Part shown: positions 1-11,288 of the stretch, in pieces
Numbering within the stretch: the first letter of the stretch is position 1
Layout of the letters: each line of letters opens with the position of its first letter
NCBI RefSeq assembly: GCF_964204645.1
Contig: NC_134032.1
Location: 15,122,275-15,186,274, forward strand
DNA length: 64,000 nt
Reading direction: 5' to 3'
DNA from: Tubulanus polymorphus
Lineage: Eukaryota; Nemertea; Palaeonemertea; Tubulaniformes; Tubulanidae
The notes under the pieces: generated by a model
What the model was told of the DNA's origin: nothing
Database searches by the model: none
The model's input: the letters and a program-made list of their open reading frames with translations, nothing else
Made by a program: the position numbers and the translations under genes

Positions 1-343
1 GCGGTTCTGGACACTGAATTACACTGGTCCGGTTCATCGTTTAATTGCGGTTCTGGACACTGAATTACACTGGTCCGGTTCATCGTTTAATTGCAGTTCT
101 CGACACTGAATTACACTGGTCCGGTTCATCGTTTAATTGCGGTTCTGGACACTGAATTACACTGGTCCGGTTCATCGTTTAATTGCAGTTCTCGACACTG
201 AATTACACTGGTCCGGTTCATTGTTTAATTGCGGTTCTCAACAATGAATTACACTGGTCCGGTTTATCGTTTAATTGCGGTTGTGGACACTGAATTACAC
301 TGGTCCGGTTCATCGTTTAATTGCGGTTCTCGGCACTGAATTA
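1..343. repeat. 46-bp tandem repeat, about 7 copies
   Basis: The unit contains GACACTGAATTACACTGGTC and recurs every 46 bases with a few substitutions. The array is already under way at the window edge, so its true left end lies outside. The adjoining 344-554 stretch has partial echoes of the unit (CACTGCATTGGTT) but no clear gene. Confidence 0.9.
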
Positions 344-554
344 CGTGAAGTTCAGCCGAGTAATCACTGCGCATTGGTTTGCATAGAAATTGTTTTGAAC
401 GGAACTGCACTGCATTGGTTCACACGGAATTCTACTGGTGTGAACAGAACTGTTTTCATGGTTTCAATCACATTGGTTCGATCTCAATAACTATCCTATA
501 GATGCAAAGTGTTGGTTCAATGAAATAGCAGAGTCTTGATTTTTGCTGCATGTG

Positions 555-1265
555 TATCTCAACAAATGACAAACTGAAAAGACAAAAAATAAACAACAAA
601 TAAATAAAGATGTCAAAGTCAACTCACTTATTGAAAAAAAAGGCTTTCAAGAATTTCATAGAAAAACATGAGATAATTACCTGATTTGTTTGAGTGATGA
701 TTTCTAAGCTGCAACTTGCGAACAATTCGTATCTGGTTATATCAGGAAGTCGCAATGAGATTTTCTTCAATCTACGCCGAATTAAGTCTTCAATATCTTA
801 AGTAACATTGTAACAGTTTCTGACTATAACTGATCACAGCTAATTGAAAACTGAAAAGACAAAAAATAAACAATAAATGAATAAGATTCCAAAGTCATTT
901 AATCGGAAAAACCAACGATAATAAATGATAGGCGATTTCATACAGAAATATAAGATAATTACCTGATTTGCTTGTCAGATGAATTCTATGTTGCCAGTTG
1001 TACGGACAATTTGTGAATAAATCTCTTAATATCAAAAAACCGCAATAAGATTTCTAACCGCTGAATAATGTCTGTTATCTTAACTACCGGTACCATTGTA
1101 ACAGCAAATTGAAAACTGAAAAGACAAAAATAAATGACAAATGAATAAAGATTTCAGAGTAAACTCATTAAATTTTAAAAACAAACGGGTAAAATAAGCG
1201 TTTCATACTAAAATATAAGATAATTACCTGATTTGCTCGTGAGATGAACTGCAAGTCACCAGATG
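555..1265 (-). repeat. Three related exon/intron-like modules
   Basis: Three copies of a module about 270 bp long lie here (near 570-735, 845-1005 and 1105-1250); a fourth lies near 4600-4735. On the minus strand each has a pyrimidine-rich tract ending in TTTTCAG and, about 100 bp further up the plus-strand coordinate, CAAATCAG followed by GTAATTAT. This resembles splice acceptor and donor sites. I read one intervening segment (681-850) in all three frames and found stops in each, so if transcribed it is probably non-coding or decayed. Confidence 0.45.
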
Positions 1266-1599
1266 TTCTAAGTCTGCTGAAGCTGAGTATGGTTGGTATG
1301 TGAGTAGTGGATTTCATTCAGGAGCTGATTAATTACTGATTACTGCTTCCTCTGATGTTGTTGTTGTTGTTGTCGCTGATTCTGTCGTCTTTCTGTCGTC
1401 TTGTTGATTTACAATATATTTTTTTTTTACAATATTTTTTTTTCTTACATCACTTTTTTTCTTTCAAACAATAATTATTCTTCCTTTTAAATTTAAACAA
1501 TACCTTTTTTGATCAAACAATTTTTTTTAAATCGTTATTTTGATTATTTAGAAACTAGGAATTACTAAATTGAGACAATCAAATCTTGACAATTAGAGG

Positions 1600-1830
1600 T
1601 TTGGTTCCTGATATTCAAATCAAAGATTTTCTAATCTTCATAATTAACAGGTTTGATTCCTGATATTCAAATCAAAGATTTTCTAATCTTCATAATTAAC
1701 AGGTTTGATTCCTGATATTCAAATCAAAGATTTTCTAATCTTCATAATTAACAGGTTTGATTCCTGATATTCAAATCAAAGATTTTCTAATCTTCATAAT
1801 TAACAGGTTTGATTCCTGATATTCAAAAAA
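1600..1830. repeat. 52-bp tandem repeat, about 4-5 copies
   Basis: The unit contains TTTGATTCCTGATATTCAAA and TTTTCTAATCTTCATAATTA. Copies are nearly identical, with diverged copies on both edges (to about 1945). The preceding 1266-1600 stretch is T-rich with a short GTT run and holds no recognisable gene. Confidence 0.9.
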
Positions 1831-2004
1831 CTTTTCATTCAAAATTCTTTCAATGTTCATAATTAGAAGTTTAGCTCCTGATTTTTTAATCAAGGCATTT
1901 AAATCTGACAATTGACAATTGACAGGTTTGATTCCTGATTTTTAACCGACGCAGTTTTCTCAAATGTGTCTCGAGACAAAGTAGATTTAACTGCAGCCTC
2001 GAGT

Positions 2005-2900
2005 CAATGATGAACTTTGGTAAGTTCTTTCAAGTACGTCTTACGATGAACAAAGAACTTTGAGAAGTTCTTTCAAACACATCTTACGATGAACAAAGAA
2101 CTTTGAGAAGTTCTTTCAAACACGTCTTGCGATGAACCAAGAACTTTGAGAAGTTCTTTCAAATACGTCTTAAGATGAACAAAGAACTCTGAGAAGTTCT
2201 TTCAAATACGTCTTACGATGAACAAAGAACTTTGAGAAGTTCTTTTAAATACGTCTTGCGATGAACCAAAAACTTTGAGAAGTTCTTTCAAATACGTCTC
2301 ACGTTGAACAAAGAACTTTGAGAAGTTCTTTTAAATACAGCTCTAGTTGAAGTAGATTAAACTATGGCTTGAGTCAAATCAAAACCTTCATACGAATACA
2401 TCTTATGACGAACAAAGAACTTTGAGAAGTTCATACAAATATGTCTTATGACAAATGAAGAACTTTGAGAAAATCTTTCAAGTCTGACTTTAGTCAAAGT
2501 AGATTTAAATGTGGTGCGAGTCAAATAATGAACTTTGAGATGTTCATTCATGTCTTATGACAAAGAACTTTGAGAAGGTCTATCGAATCGGACTTTAGTC
2601 GAAGTAGATTTAAATGCAGGCGCGAGTCAAATAATGAACTTTAAAAAGTTCATTCCACTTTATCTTACAACAACTTTCAGAAGTTCTTTCAAATCCAACT
2701 GCAGATCGACTTCAGTAATAAACTTTGAGAAGTTCATTCAAGTATGTTGTGGGCGGCTCGAGTCAAATAAAGAACTTTGAGGTGTTCATCTTTTAAGAAT
2801 TTCTTCCAAATCAATGAACTAAGAACTTACGCGAGTCAAATTTTGACTCTAAGAAGTTCTTTCCAAATGTAGTCCGAGACAAATTTCTCCCAAGATTTTC
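2005..2900. repeat. 43-bp tandem repeat, decaying rightward
   Basis: The unit is built round AGAACTTTGAGAAGTTCT, which contains a 7-bp inverted repeat (AGAACTT/AAGTTCT) with a 4-base gap. The first eight or so copies (2005-2340) are regular. To about 2900 the copies become irregular in spacing and sequence. 2900-3170 shows nothing recognisable. Confidence 0.88.
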
Positions 2901-3174
2901 AAACACTTGGTTAAATGACTTTTTTCCTATATGTATGGCTTCAATTAAATGATCTAATATTTCATCTTATATCATATCATCCTCAGGTGGAATAACTGTT
3001 GCAAGGTTCCCAAAATCTCATCTACATCTAGATTTTTCAATAAGCAATAACATTTCAATCTACCTGAGAACTCATCTGGAAGTGGCTGACATATGCCAGA
3101 AAACACTTCTTAATCTGATAAACACAGCAAGTTAAGCAAAAACATACATGGCTTCCAATAAACTTTTGAGTTTC

Positions 3175-3990
3175 AGATAAGTTTCAGATTCAAGAGATCG
3201 ATGTTTAAGTTTCAGATTCAACAGCTCGATGTTTGAGTTTCAGATTCAACAGCTCGATGTTTAAGTTTCAGATTCAACAGCTCGATGTTTAAGTTTCAGA
3301 TTCAACAGCTCGATGTTTAAGTTTCAGATTCAACAGATCGATGTTTGAGTTTCAGATTCAACAGATTGATGTTTAAGTTTCAGATTCAACAGATCGATGG
3401 TTAAGTTTCAGATTCAACAGATCGATGTTTAAGTTTCAGATTCAACAGCTCGATGTTTAAGTTTCAGATTCAACAGCTCGATGTTTAAGTTTCAGATTCA
3501 ACAGATCGATGTTTGAGTTTCAGATTCAACAGATTGATGTTTAAGTTTCAGATTCAACAGATCGATGGTTAAGTTTCAGATTCAACAGATCGATGTTTAA
3601 GTTTCAGATTCAACAGATCGATGTTTAAGTTTCAGATTCAACAGATCGATGTTTAAGTTTCAGATTCAACAGCTCGATGTTTAAGTTTCAGATTCAACAG
3701 ATCGATGTTTAAGTTTCAGATTCAACAGATCGATGTTTAAGTTTCAGATTCAACAGCTCGATGTTTAAGTTTCAGATTCAACAGATCGATGTTTGAGTTT
3801 CAGATTCAACAGATCGATGTTTAAGTTTCAGATTCAACAGCTCGATGGTTAAGTTTCAGATTCAACAGCTCGATGTTTAAGTTTCAGATTCAACAGATCG
3901 ATGGTTAAGTTTCAGATTCAACAGCTCGATGTTTAAGTTTCAGATTCAACAGATCGATGGTTAAGTTTCAGATTCAACAGCTCGATTCAG
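3175..3990. repeat. 28-bp tandem repeat, about 29 copies
   Basis: The unit is approximately AGATTCAACAGCTCGATG plus TTTAAGTTTC. Variants at three positions (GCTCGATG/GATCGATG, TTTAAG/TTTGAG, ATGTTT/ATGGTT) recur in blocks, which suggests segmental duplication within the array. It shares period and most of its sequence with the array at 5468-5860. The flank 3990-4600 shows no supported gene. Confidence 0.93.
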
Positions 3991-4744
3991 AACTGATGTT
4001 TAATTAATTTCAAATTTTCAAACAGATGCCAGAATTAATTGATAAAGATGCAGAAGTGGTGAAGTGTGAATGGTGTAGTGCAGGTGCAAGTCGGCGCCTT
4101 GTGCAATAAATACGTGAAGTGAAGATGTGCATGAATCAACTTTCTTCTGGCATCTTTCCAACAGCAGTATCTACCAAATTATAGATCACCTAATCAATAG
4201 TAAGAGGATGAGCAATTTCTAACACAAAAATCTCTTTCAAGATTTTTAAATCGCTTTTAAACCCTTGAAATTCATAATTAGTAATAATCTCTTTATATCA
4301 AGGTAACGATAATGAATCCTAACTTTCCTTGCAACAGTTATATTCCTAGAATATTTTGATTGAATTTGATGTATATACCAATAGATATGCAATTGATTCA
4401 AGGTGGAAACAATTGATCTCGTTTAACACGAATGGGGTGTAGGTTTTCGCCAGCTAATAGCTGTTTTGTAGCAGCATTTTGAGAGTCGATATTTGGCAGT
4501 CTCGGAGCAGCATTAACAAAACCGACCCTGCGCCACATGGTTATTCTTTGTTGTATGTGAGATGTATTTCGATAGTTGCGATTACACACGACGATCTGCG
4601 TAAATATAAAACTGAAACGACAAAGAAAATGACAAATAAATAACAATGTCAAAGTAAATTCATTTAATCGTTAAAACAAATATGTAAAATAAGTAATTTC
4701 ATACAGTAACAGCATAATTACCTGATTTGCATTGATTTGATCTG

Positions 4745-5295
4745 ATGAGCTGCTGTTGGAGCTATTGAGTGACGAGGAGCTGTTGAGTGACGAGGAGCTG
4801 TTGAATGACGAGGAGCTGTTGAGTGACGAGGAGCTGTTGAGTGACGAGGAGCTGCTGCTGATTTTCTAAGAGGAGCTGTTGTCTGACGAGAAGCTGTTGA
4901 TTTTCGATGCAGAGCTGTTGATTTCCGATGAGGAGCTGTTGTGTGACGAGGAGCTGTTGTGTGACGAAGAGCTGTTGATTTCCGATGAGCAGCTGTTGAT
5001 TTCCGACGAGGAGTTGTTGTGTGACGAGGAGCTGTTGATTTCCGATGAGGAGCTGTTGATTTCCGATGAGGAGCTGTTGATTTCCGATGAGGAGCTGTTG
5101 TGTGACGAGGAGCTGTTGTGTGATGAGGAGCTATTGATTTCCGACGAGGAGCTGTTGTGTGACGAAGAGCTGTTGATTTCCGATGAGGAGCTGTTGATTT
5201 TCGATGAGGAACTGTTTATTTCCGATGAGGAGCTGTAGTGTGACGAGGAGCTGTTGTGTGACGAGGAGCTGTTGATTTCTGATGAGGAGCTGTTG
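4745..5295. repeat. Mixed 18/21-bp repeat, open in both directions
   Basis: Two monomers alternate irregularly: an 18-mer (GAGGAGCTGTTGTGTGAC) and a 21-mer in which TGTGAC is replaced by ATTTCCGAT. Both lengths are multiples of three, so long frames stay open on both strands: serine/asparagine-rich on minus (4866-5372), Glu/Leu-rich on plus (4879-5238). I treat this as a minisatellite rather than a gene because neither frame has a conserved domain. A minus-strand exon ending at the donor-like site near 4720 cannot be excluded. Confidence 0.8.
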
Positions 5296-5467
5296 TAGAG
5301 TTCTTCAAAAACATACATAACGGCGACCAATATGTGACCAAAGTTCAATTTGTATAAATCATTATTTATCAATTATTTTATATTTCAATTTTGCAGTGCG
5401 TTATAATCTTGCCAACTGCATCTTACGACTGTTTGAGAACTTTAACTTTTCTTTTTCTTTTTTTTTA

Positions 5468-5860
5468 GATTCAATACCTCGATGTTTTAGTTCGAGATTC
5501 AATACCTCGATGATTCAGTTCGAGATTCAATACCTCGATGTTTCAGTTCGAGATTCAATACCTCGATGGTTTAGTTCGAGATTCAATACCTCGATGATTC
5601 AGTTCGAGATTCAATACTTCGATGTTTCAGTTCGAGATTCAATACCTCGATGGTTCAGTTCGAGATTCAATACCTCGATGTTTCAGTTCGAGATTCAATA
5701 CCTCGATATTTCAGTTTGAGACTCAATACCTCGATGTTTCAGTTCGAGATTCAATACTTCGATGTTTCAGTTCGAGATTCAATACCTTGATATTTCAGTT
5801 CGAGATTCAATACCTCGATGTTTCAGTTCGAGATTCAATACTTCGATGTTTCAGTCGCAC
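5468..5860. repeat. 28-bp tandem repeat, about 14 copies
   Basis: The unit is approximately AGATTCAATACCTCGATG plus TTTCAGTTCG. It aligns over its whole length with the 28-bp unit of 3175-3990, so the two arrays belong to one monomer family that has diverged. Confidence 0.92.
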
Positions 5861-6610
5861 CCGCAAATAAATAAATTGGATGAGATTTTTAAAGATTTTA
5901 TAATTTTTTTTTCATTTTTGATTTTTTAGATTTTTTTGATGAATGACATGAATGGGTGCGATAGGAATCGCACCCGCAAATAAATAAATTGGATGTAATG
6001 AGATGAGATTTTTTAAGATTTTATAATTTTTTTTTCATTTTTGATTTTTTAGATTTTTTTGATGAATGACATGAATGGGTGCGATAGGAATCGCACCCGC
6101 AAATAAATTGGATGAAATGAGATGAGATTTTTTAAGATTTTATAATTTTTTCTTATTTTTGATTTTTTAGATTTTTTTGATGAATGACATGAATGGGTGC
6201 GATAGGAATCGCACCCGCAAATAAATTGGATGAAATGAGATGAGATTTTTTAAGATTTTATAATTTCTTTTTCATTTTTGATTTTTTAGATTTTTTTGAT
6301 GAATGACATGAATGGGTGCGATAGGAATCGCACCCGCAAATAAATTGGATGAAATGAGATGAGATTTTTTAAGATTTTATAATTTTTTTTAATTTTTTAT
6401 TTTTTAGATTTTTTTGATGAATGACATGAATGGGTGCGATAGGGATCGCACCCGCAAATAAATTGGATGAAATGAGATGAGATTTTTAAAGATTTTATAA
6501 TTTTTTTTTCATTTTTGATTTTTTAATTTTTTTGATGAATGACATGAATGGGTGCGATAGGGATCGCACCCGCAAATAAATAAATTGGATGAAATGAGAT
6601 GAGATTTTTT
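5855..6610. repeat. ~118-bp tandem repeat with hairpin core
   Basis: Six to seven copies, each with a T-rich half and a perfect 9-bp inverted repeat GGGTGCGAT/ATCGCACCC separated by 4 bases. The core could be a tRNA-like arm from a SINE tail, but no canonical box B (GGTTCGANTCC) is present. Confidence 0.88.
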
Positions 6611-6906
6611 ATTTTTTATTAATTTTTTAAAAGTTAAATAAACCACCCCTGGGGTACACCGGCTAGGAAAGCAAGCGCCACCATACGGACGATGAGCTAA
6701 AGAAGGCAATCAAGGAGGAACCCTAAACTAACCCCAACCCCACCACCATCCCCCCGGCTTTGTACTGGTACAATTCCGGATTTAAGAAAATAAAAATCAA
6801 AAATAACATATACCACATTGAATAACACAACAACATGAGCCAACGCAATTTAAAATGAGGGCAGTTTAAAGTCATACCCAGGACAAATTTTAAAAGCAAA
6901 GTCGAA
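6611..6906. other. Region without supported gene
   Basis: The stretch 6640-6725 is GC-richer than its surroundings and on the minus strand has a faint tRNA-like look (TTTAGCTCATCGTCC). The rest is A-rich. A segment containing GGGCAGTTTAAAGTC at about 6861 recurs near 7164 and, with one difference, near 7547, so the MITE to the right appears to sit inside an older repeated sequence. Confidence 0.4.
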
Positions 6907-6910
6907 TTAA

Positions 6911-7128
6911 CCCTTTAAAGCCCAGACACTCTAGGAAACTTATCAAAGGAGAGTGTGTGATGGCACCTTTCCCATCACCTGCCTTTGATAAGCTCCCAGA
7001 GCGAGCACCTTTAGGAGCCAACGCCCAGTATGCTGGGCGGGAAACAGAAACGGGAAGTAAACAGGCCCAATTCCCGACCACCTTCATACTGGACGTTGAG
7101 TCAAAAAGGTGCTTTGGGCTTTAAAGAG
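6911..7128. mobile_element. piggyBac-like MITE, 218 bp
   Basis: The element starts CCCTTTAAAGCCCA and ends TGGGCTTTAAAGAG; the ends are inverted repeats matching at 13 of 14 positions. It is flanked on both sides by TTAA (6907-6910 and 7129-7132), the target duplication typical of piggyBac transposons. Internal inverted segments (TATCAAAGG/CCTTTGATA near 6940 and 6982) give further fold-back structure. There is no transposase, so it is non-autonomous. Confidence 0.8.
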
Positions 7129-7204
7129 TTAAATCGACACGCCTTAAAAATGAGTTAAAATCAGGGCAGTTTAAAGTCGTACCCAGGACGAATTCACCAG
7201 CCAA

Positions 7205-7545
7205 ATCAAACCCATACAACAATGTACAGTTACAACAATGTACAGCTACAACAATGTACAGTTAAAACTATATACAGTTAAAACTATGTACAGTTAAAAC
7301 TATATACAATTGTGAAACTAAGTACTGTTAAGACTATATACAATTAAAACTATGTACAGTTAAAACTATGTACTATTAAAACTATATACAGTTAAAACTA
7401 TGTACAGTTAAAACTATATACAATTGAAACTATGTACAGTTAAGACTATATACTGTACAGTTAAGACTATATACAATTAAAACTATGTACAATTAAAACT
7501 ATGTACAGTTAAAACTATGTACAATTAAAACTATGTACAAAAGTC
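7205..7545. repeat. 16-bp tandem repeat, about 20 copies
   Basis: The unit is approximately TTAAAACTATGTACAG, with ATATAC/ATGTAC variants. The same unit builds the array at 10560-11288, on the far side of the 40-bp array. The following 7546-8001 stretch contains no supported gene, only short echoes such as CTGTGGAACTGAATCC. Confidence 0.9.
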
Positions 7546-8001
7546 AGGGCAGTTTAACGTCTTACCCCAGGACAAATTCATCCGCAGAACTGGTCCCAGA
7601 GTCAAAGCAAACCCAAACAACTGTGTGATTGGATCCAGACTCAAATCGAAACCAGAGAGTTAGTCACATCCAGAAAACTGTGGAACTGAATCCCGACACA
7701 GGCAGCCAGTAACAACAGAACCATCGCGTCCTGTAAGCTACAAACTAATCAAAGTTTCCAATAAAAAATCACTCAAGTCGGTTAAAAGTTTACTCCAGAC
7801 TAGATAAGCCTTCGAGATAGAAAGTGAAGACCAACTCAGAATTCATATCTGAGTTCAAAGAATGCCTCAAACACGTGCGATCAATTGATCTAACAAAAAG
7901 CCAGGGTTATACCATAGTTAACATAGACAGTAATATCACCTCACCCATGTGCAGGATGATATCTGTACACATGTACAGTGTTCACCTGTACACTGTTCTA
8001 C

Positions 8002-10162
8002 AGTAATACCGGTCCGAACTAACTACCACGTTAAATCATCTAGTAATACCGGTCCGAACTAACTACCACGTTCAATCATCTAGTAATACCGGTACGAACT
8101 TACTACCACGTTCAATCATCTAGTAATACCGGTCCGAACTAACTACCACGTTCAATCATCTAGTAATACCGGTACGAACTAACTACCACGTTCAATCATC
8201 TAGTAATACCGGTCCGAACTAACTACCACGTTCAATCATCTAGTAATACCGGTCCGAACTTACTACCACGTTCAATCATCTAGTAATACAGGTCCGAACT
8301 AACTACTACGTTCAATCATCTAGTAATACCGGTACGAACTAACTACCACGTTCAATCATCTAGTAATACCGGTCCGAACTAACTACCACGTTCAATCATC
8401 TAGTAATACCGGTCCGAACTAACTACTACGTTCAATCATCTAGTAATACCGGTCCGAACTAACTACTACGTTCAATCATCTAGTAATACCGGTCCGAACT
8501 AACTACCACATTCAATCATCTAGTAATACCGGTCCGAACTAACTACCACATTCAATCATCTAGTAATACTGGTCCGAACTAACAACTACGTTCAATCATC
8601 TAGTAATACTGGTCCGAACTAACAACTACGTTCAATCATCTAGTAATACCGGTCTGAACTAACTACCACGTTCAATCATCTAGTAATACCGGTCTGAACT
8701 AACTACCACGTTCAATCATCTAGTAATACCGGTCCGAACTAACTACCACGTTCAATCATCTAGTAATACCGGTCTGAACTAACTACCACGTTCAATCATC
8801 TAGTAATACCGGTCCGAACTAACTACCACGTTTAATCATCTAGTAATACCGGTCCGAACTAACTACTACGTTCAATCATCTAGTAATACCGGTCTGAACT
8901 AACTACCACGTTCAATCATCTAGTAATACCGGTCCGAACTAACTACCACGTTTAATCATCTAGTAATACCGGTACGAACTAACTACCACGTTCAATCATC
9001 TAGTAATACCGGTCCGAACTAACTACCACGTTCAATCATCTAGTAATACCGGTCCGAACTAACTACTACGTTCAATCATCTAGTAATACCGGTACGAACT
9101 TACTACCACGTTCAATCATCTAGTAATACCGGTCCGAACTAACTACCACGTTCAATCATCTAGTAATACCGGTCCTAACTTACTACCACGTTTAATCATC
9201 TAGTAATACCGGTCCGAACTAACTACTACGTTCAATCATCTAGTAATACCGGTACGAACTAACTACCACGTTCAATCATCTAGTAATACCGGTCCGAACT
9301 AACTACCACGTTCAATCATCTAGTAATACCGGTCCGAACTAACTACTACGTTCAATCATCTAGTAATACCGGTACGAACTAACTACCACGTTCAATCATC
9401 TAGTAATACCGGTCCGAACTAACTACTACGTTCAATCACTTAGTAATACCGGTCCTAACTTACTACCACGTTTAATCATCTAGTAATACTGGTCCTAACT
9501 TACTACCATGTTCAATCATCTAGTAATACCGGTCCGAACTAACTACCACGTTCAATCATCTAGTAATACCGGTCCTAACTTACTACCACGTTTAATCATC
9601 TAGTAATACCGGTCCGAACTAACTACCACGTTCAATCATCTAGTAATACCGGTACGAACTAACTACCACGTTCAATCATCTAGTAATACCGGTCCGAACT
9701 AACTACTACGTTCAATCATCTAGTAATACCGGTACGAACTAACTACCACGTTCAATCATCTAGTAATACCGGTCCGAACTAACTACCACGTTCAATCATC
9801 TAGTAATACCGGTCCGAACTAACTACCACGTTCAATCATCTAGTAATACCGGTCCGAACTAACTACCACGTTCAATCATCTAGTAATACCGGTCCGAACT
9901 AACTACCACATTCAATCATCTAGTAATACCGGTCCGAACTAACTACTACGTTCAATCATCTAGTAATACCGGTACGAACTTACTACCACGTTCAATCATC
10001 TAGTAATACCGGTACGAACTAACTACCACGTTCAATCATCTAGTAATACCGGTCCGAACTAACTACCACGTTCAATCATCTAGTAATACCGGTCCGAACT
10101 AACTACCACGTTCAATCATCTAGTAATACCGGTCCGAACTAACTACTACGTTCAATCATCTA
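8002..10162. repeat. 40-bp satellite-like array, 54 copies
   Basis: The unit contains AGTAATACCGGTCCGAACTA and CTACCACGTTCAATCATC and repeats every 40 bases without length change for about 2.16 kb. Recurrent variants (GGTACG/GGTCCG, TACTACC/AACTACC, CACG/TACG) recur in blocks, suggesting multi-unit homogenisation. Confidence 0.97.
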
Positions 10163-10269
10163 TCAGCCATAGAAATACAACCAGACAACGAGCGGATTAA
10201 ACAAGCAGGCTTCACGAGTGGGCTTAATAAGTGAGCATAACCAGCCGGCTTAATGAACAGCCTTCACGA

Positions 10270-10382
10270 GCCGGGAGAGGGAGAGAGAGAGAGCGAGGGG
10301 GAGAGAGAGAGAGCGAGGGGGAGAGAGAGAGAGAGCGAGGGGGAGAGAGAGAGAGAGCGAGGGAGAGAGAGAGAGCGAGGGG

Positions 10383-10422
<40 letters not shown>

Positions 10423-10500
10423 TAGAAAAAGGGAGGAAGAAAAAAGAAAAAGAGAGATGTAGAAAAAGAGAGGGGGACCTGTATGTATATATATACATAT
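10270..10500. repeat. GA-rich microsatellite
   Basis: GAGAGA runs interspersed with GCGAGGGGGAGA, then an (AT)n-like stretch near 10485-10505. Apparent open frames here are Arg/Glu or Ser/Leu runs caused by the dinucleotide period. Confidence 0.95.
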
Positions 10501-10559
10501 ATATGTTCTTCAAGATGGTCGCCATAGACACAAAGTGGACGGAGAATTAAAAAGAACCT

Positions 10560-11288
10560 ATATACACTATACAACTAAAACTATATACAGTTGAAACTAT
10601 GTACAGTTAAAACTATATACAGTTAAAACTATATACAACTAAAACTATGTACAATCAAAACTATGTACAACTAAAACTATATACAGTTGAAACTATATAC
10701 AACTAAAACTATATACAACTAAAACTATATACAACTAAAACTATATACAACTAAAACTATATACAACTAAAACTATGTACAGTTGAAACTATATACAACT
10801 AAAACTATGTACAGTTAAAACTACGTACAGTTGAAACTATATACAACTAAAACTATATACAGTTGAAACTATATACAGTGAAAACTATATACAATTAAAA
10901 CTATGTACAGTTGAAACTATATACAACTAAAACTATATACAGTTGAAACTATATACAGTGAAAACTATATACAATTAAAACTATGCACAGTTAAAACTAT
11001 ATACAACTAAAACTATGTACAGTTGAAACTATATACAACTAAAACTATATACAACTAAAACTATATACAGTTGAAACTATATACAACTAAAACTATGTAC
11101 AGTTAAAACTATATACACTTGAAACTATATACAACTAAAACTATATACAACTAAAACTATATACAATTAAAACTATATACAATCAAAACTATATACAATT
11201 AAAACTTTGTACAGTTAAAACTATGTACAATTAAAACTATGTACAAGTAAAACTTTGTACAATTAAAATTATATACAATCAAAACTAT
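10560..11288. repeat. 16-bp tandem repeat, about 45 copies
   Basis: Unit ACTAAAACTATATACA and close variants. It is the same family as 7205-7545. It adjoins the 38-bp array directly on its right. Confidence 0.93.

Noticed and set aside
2005-2900. AGAACTTTGAGAAGTTCT as a heat-shock or steroid response element
   Set aside because: The spacing does not match GAAnnTTC or the AGAACAnnnTGTTCT palindrome, and the motif is merely part of a tandem unit.
6655-6725. Possible tRNA on the minus strand
   Set aside because: There is a faint box A-like phrase but no box B and no acceptor stem pairing.
8002-10162. Possible CRISPR-like array (regular 40-bp spacing)
   Set aside because: There is no repeat/spacer alternation: the whole 40-bp unit is conserved, and the surrounding DNA is eukaryotic.
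10224-10574. Ser/Leu and Arg/Glu frames over the GA tract
   Set aside because: Simple translation of a microsatellite.
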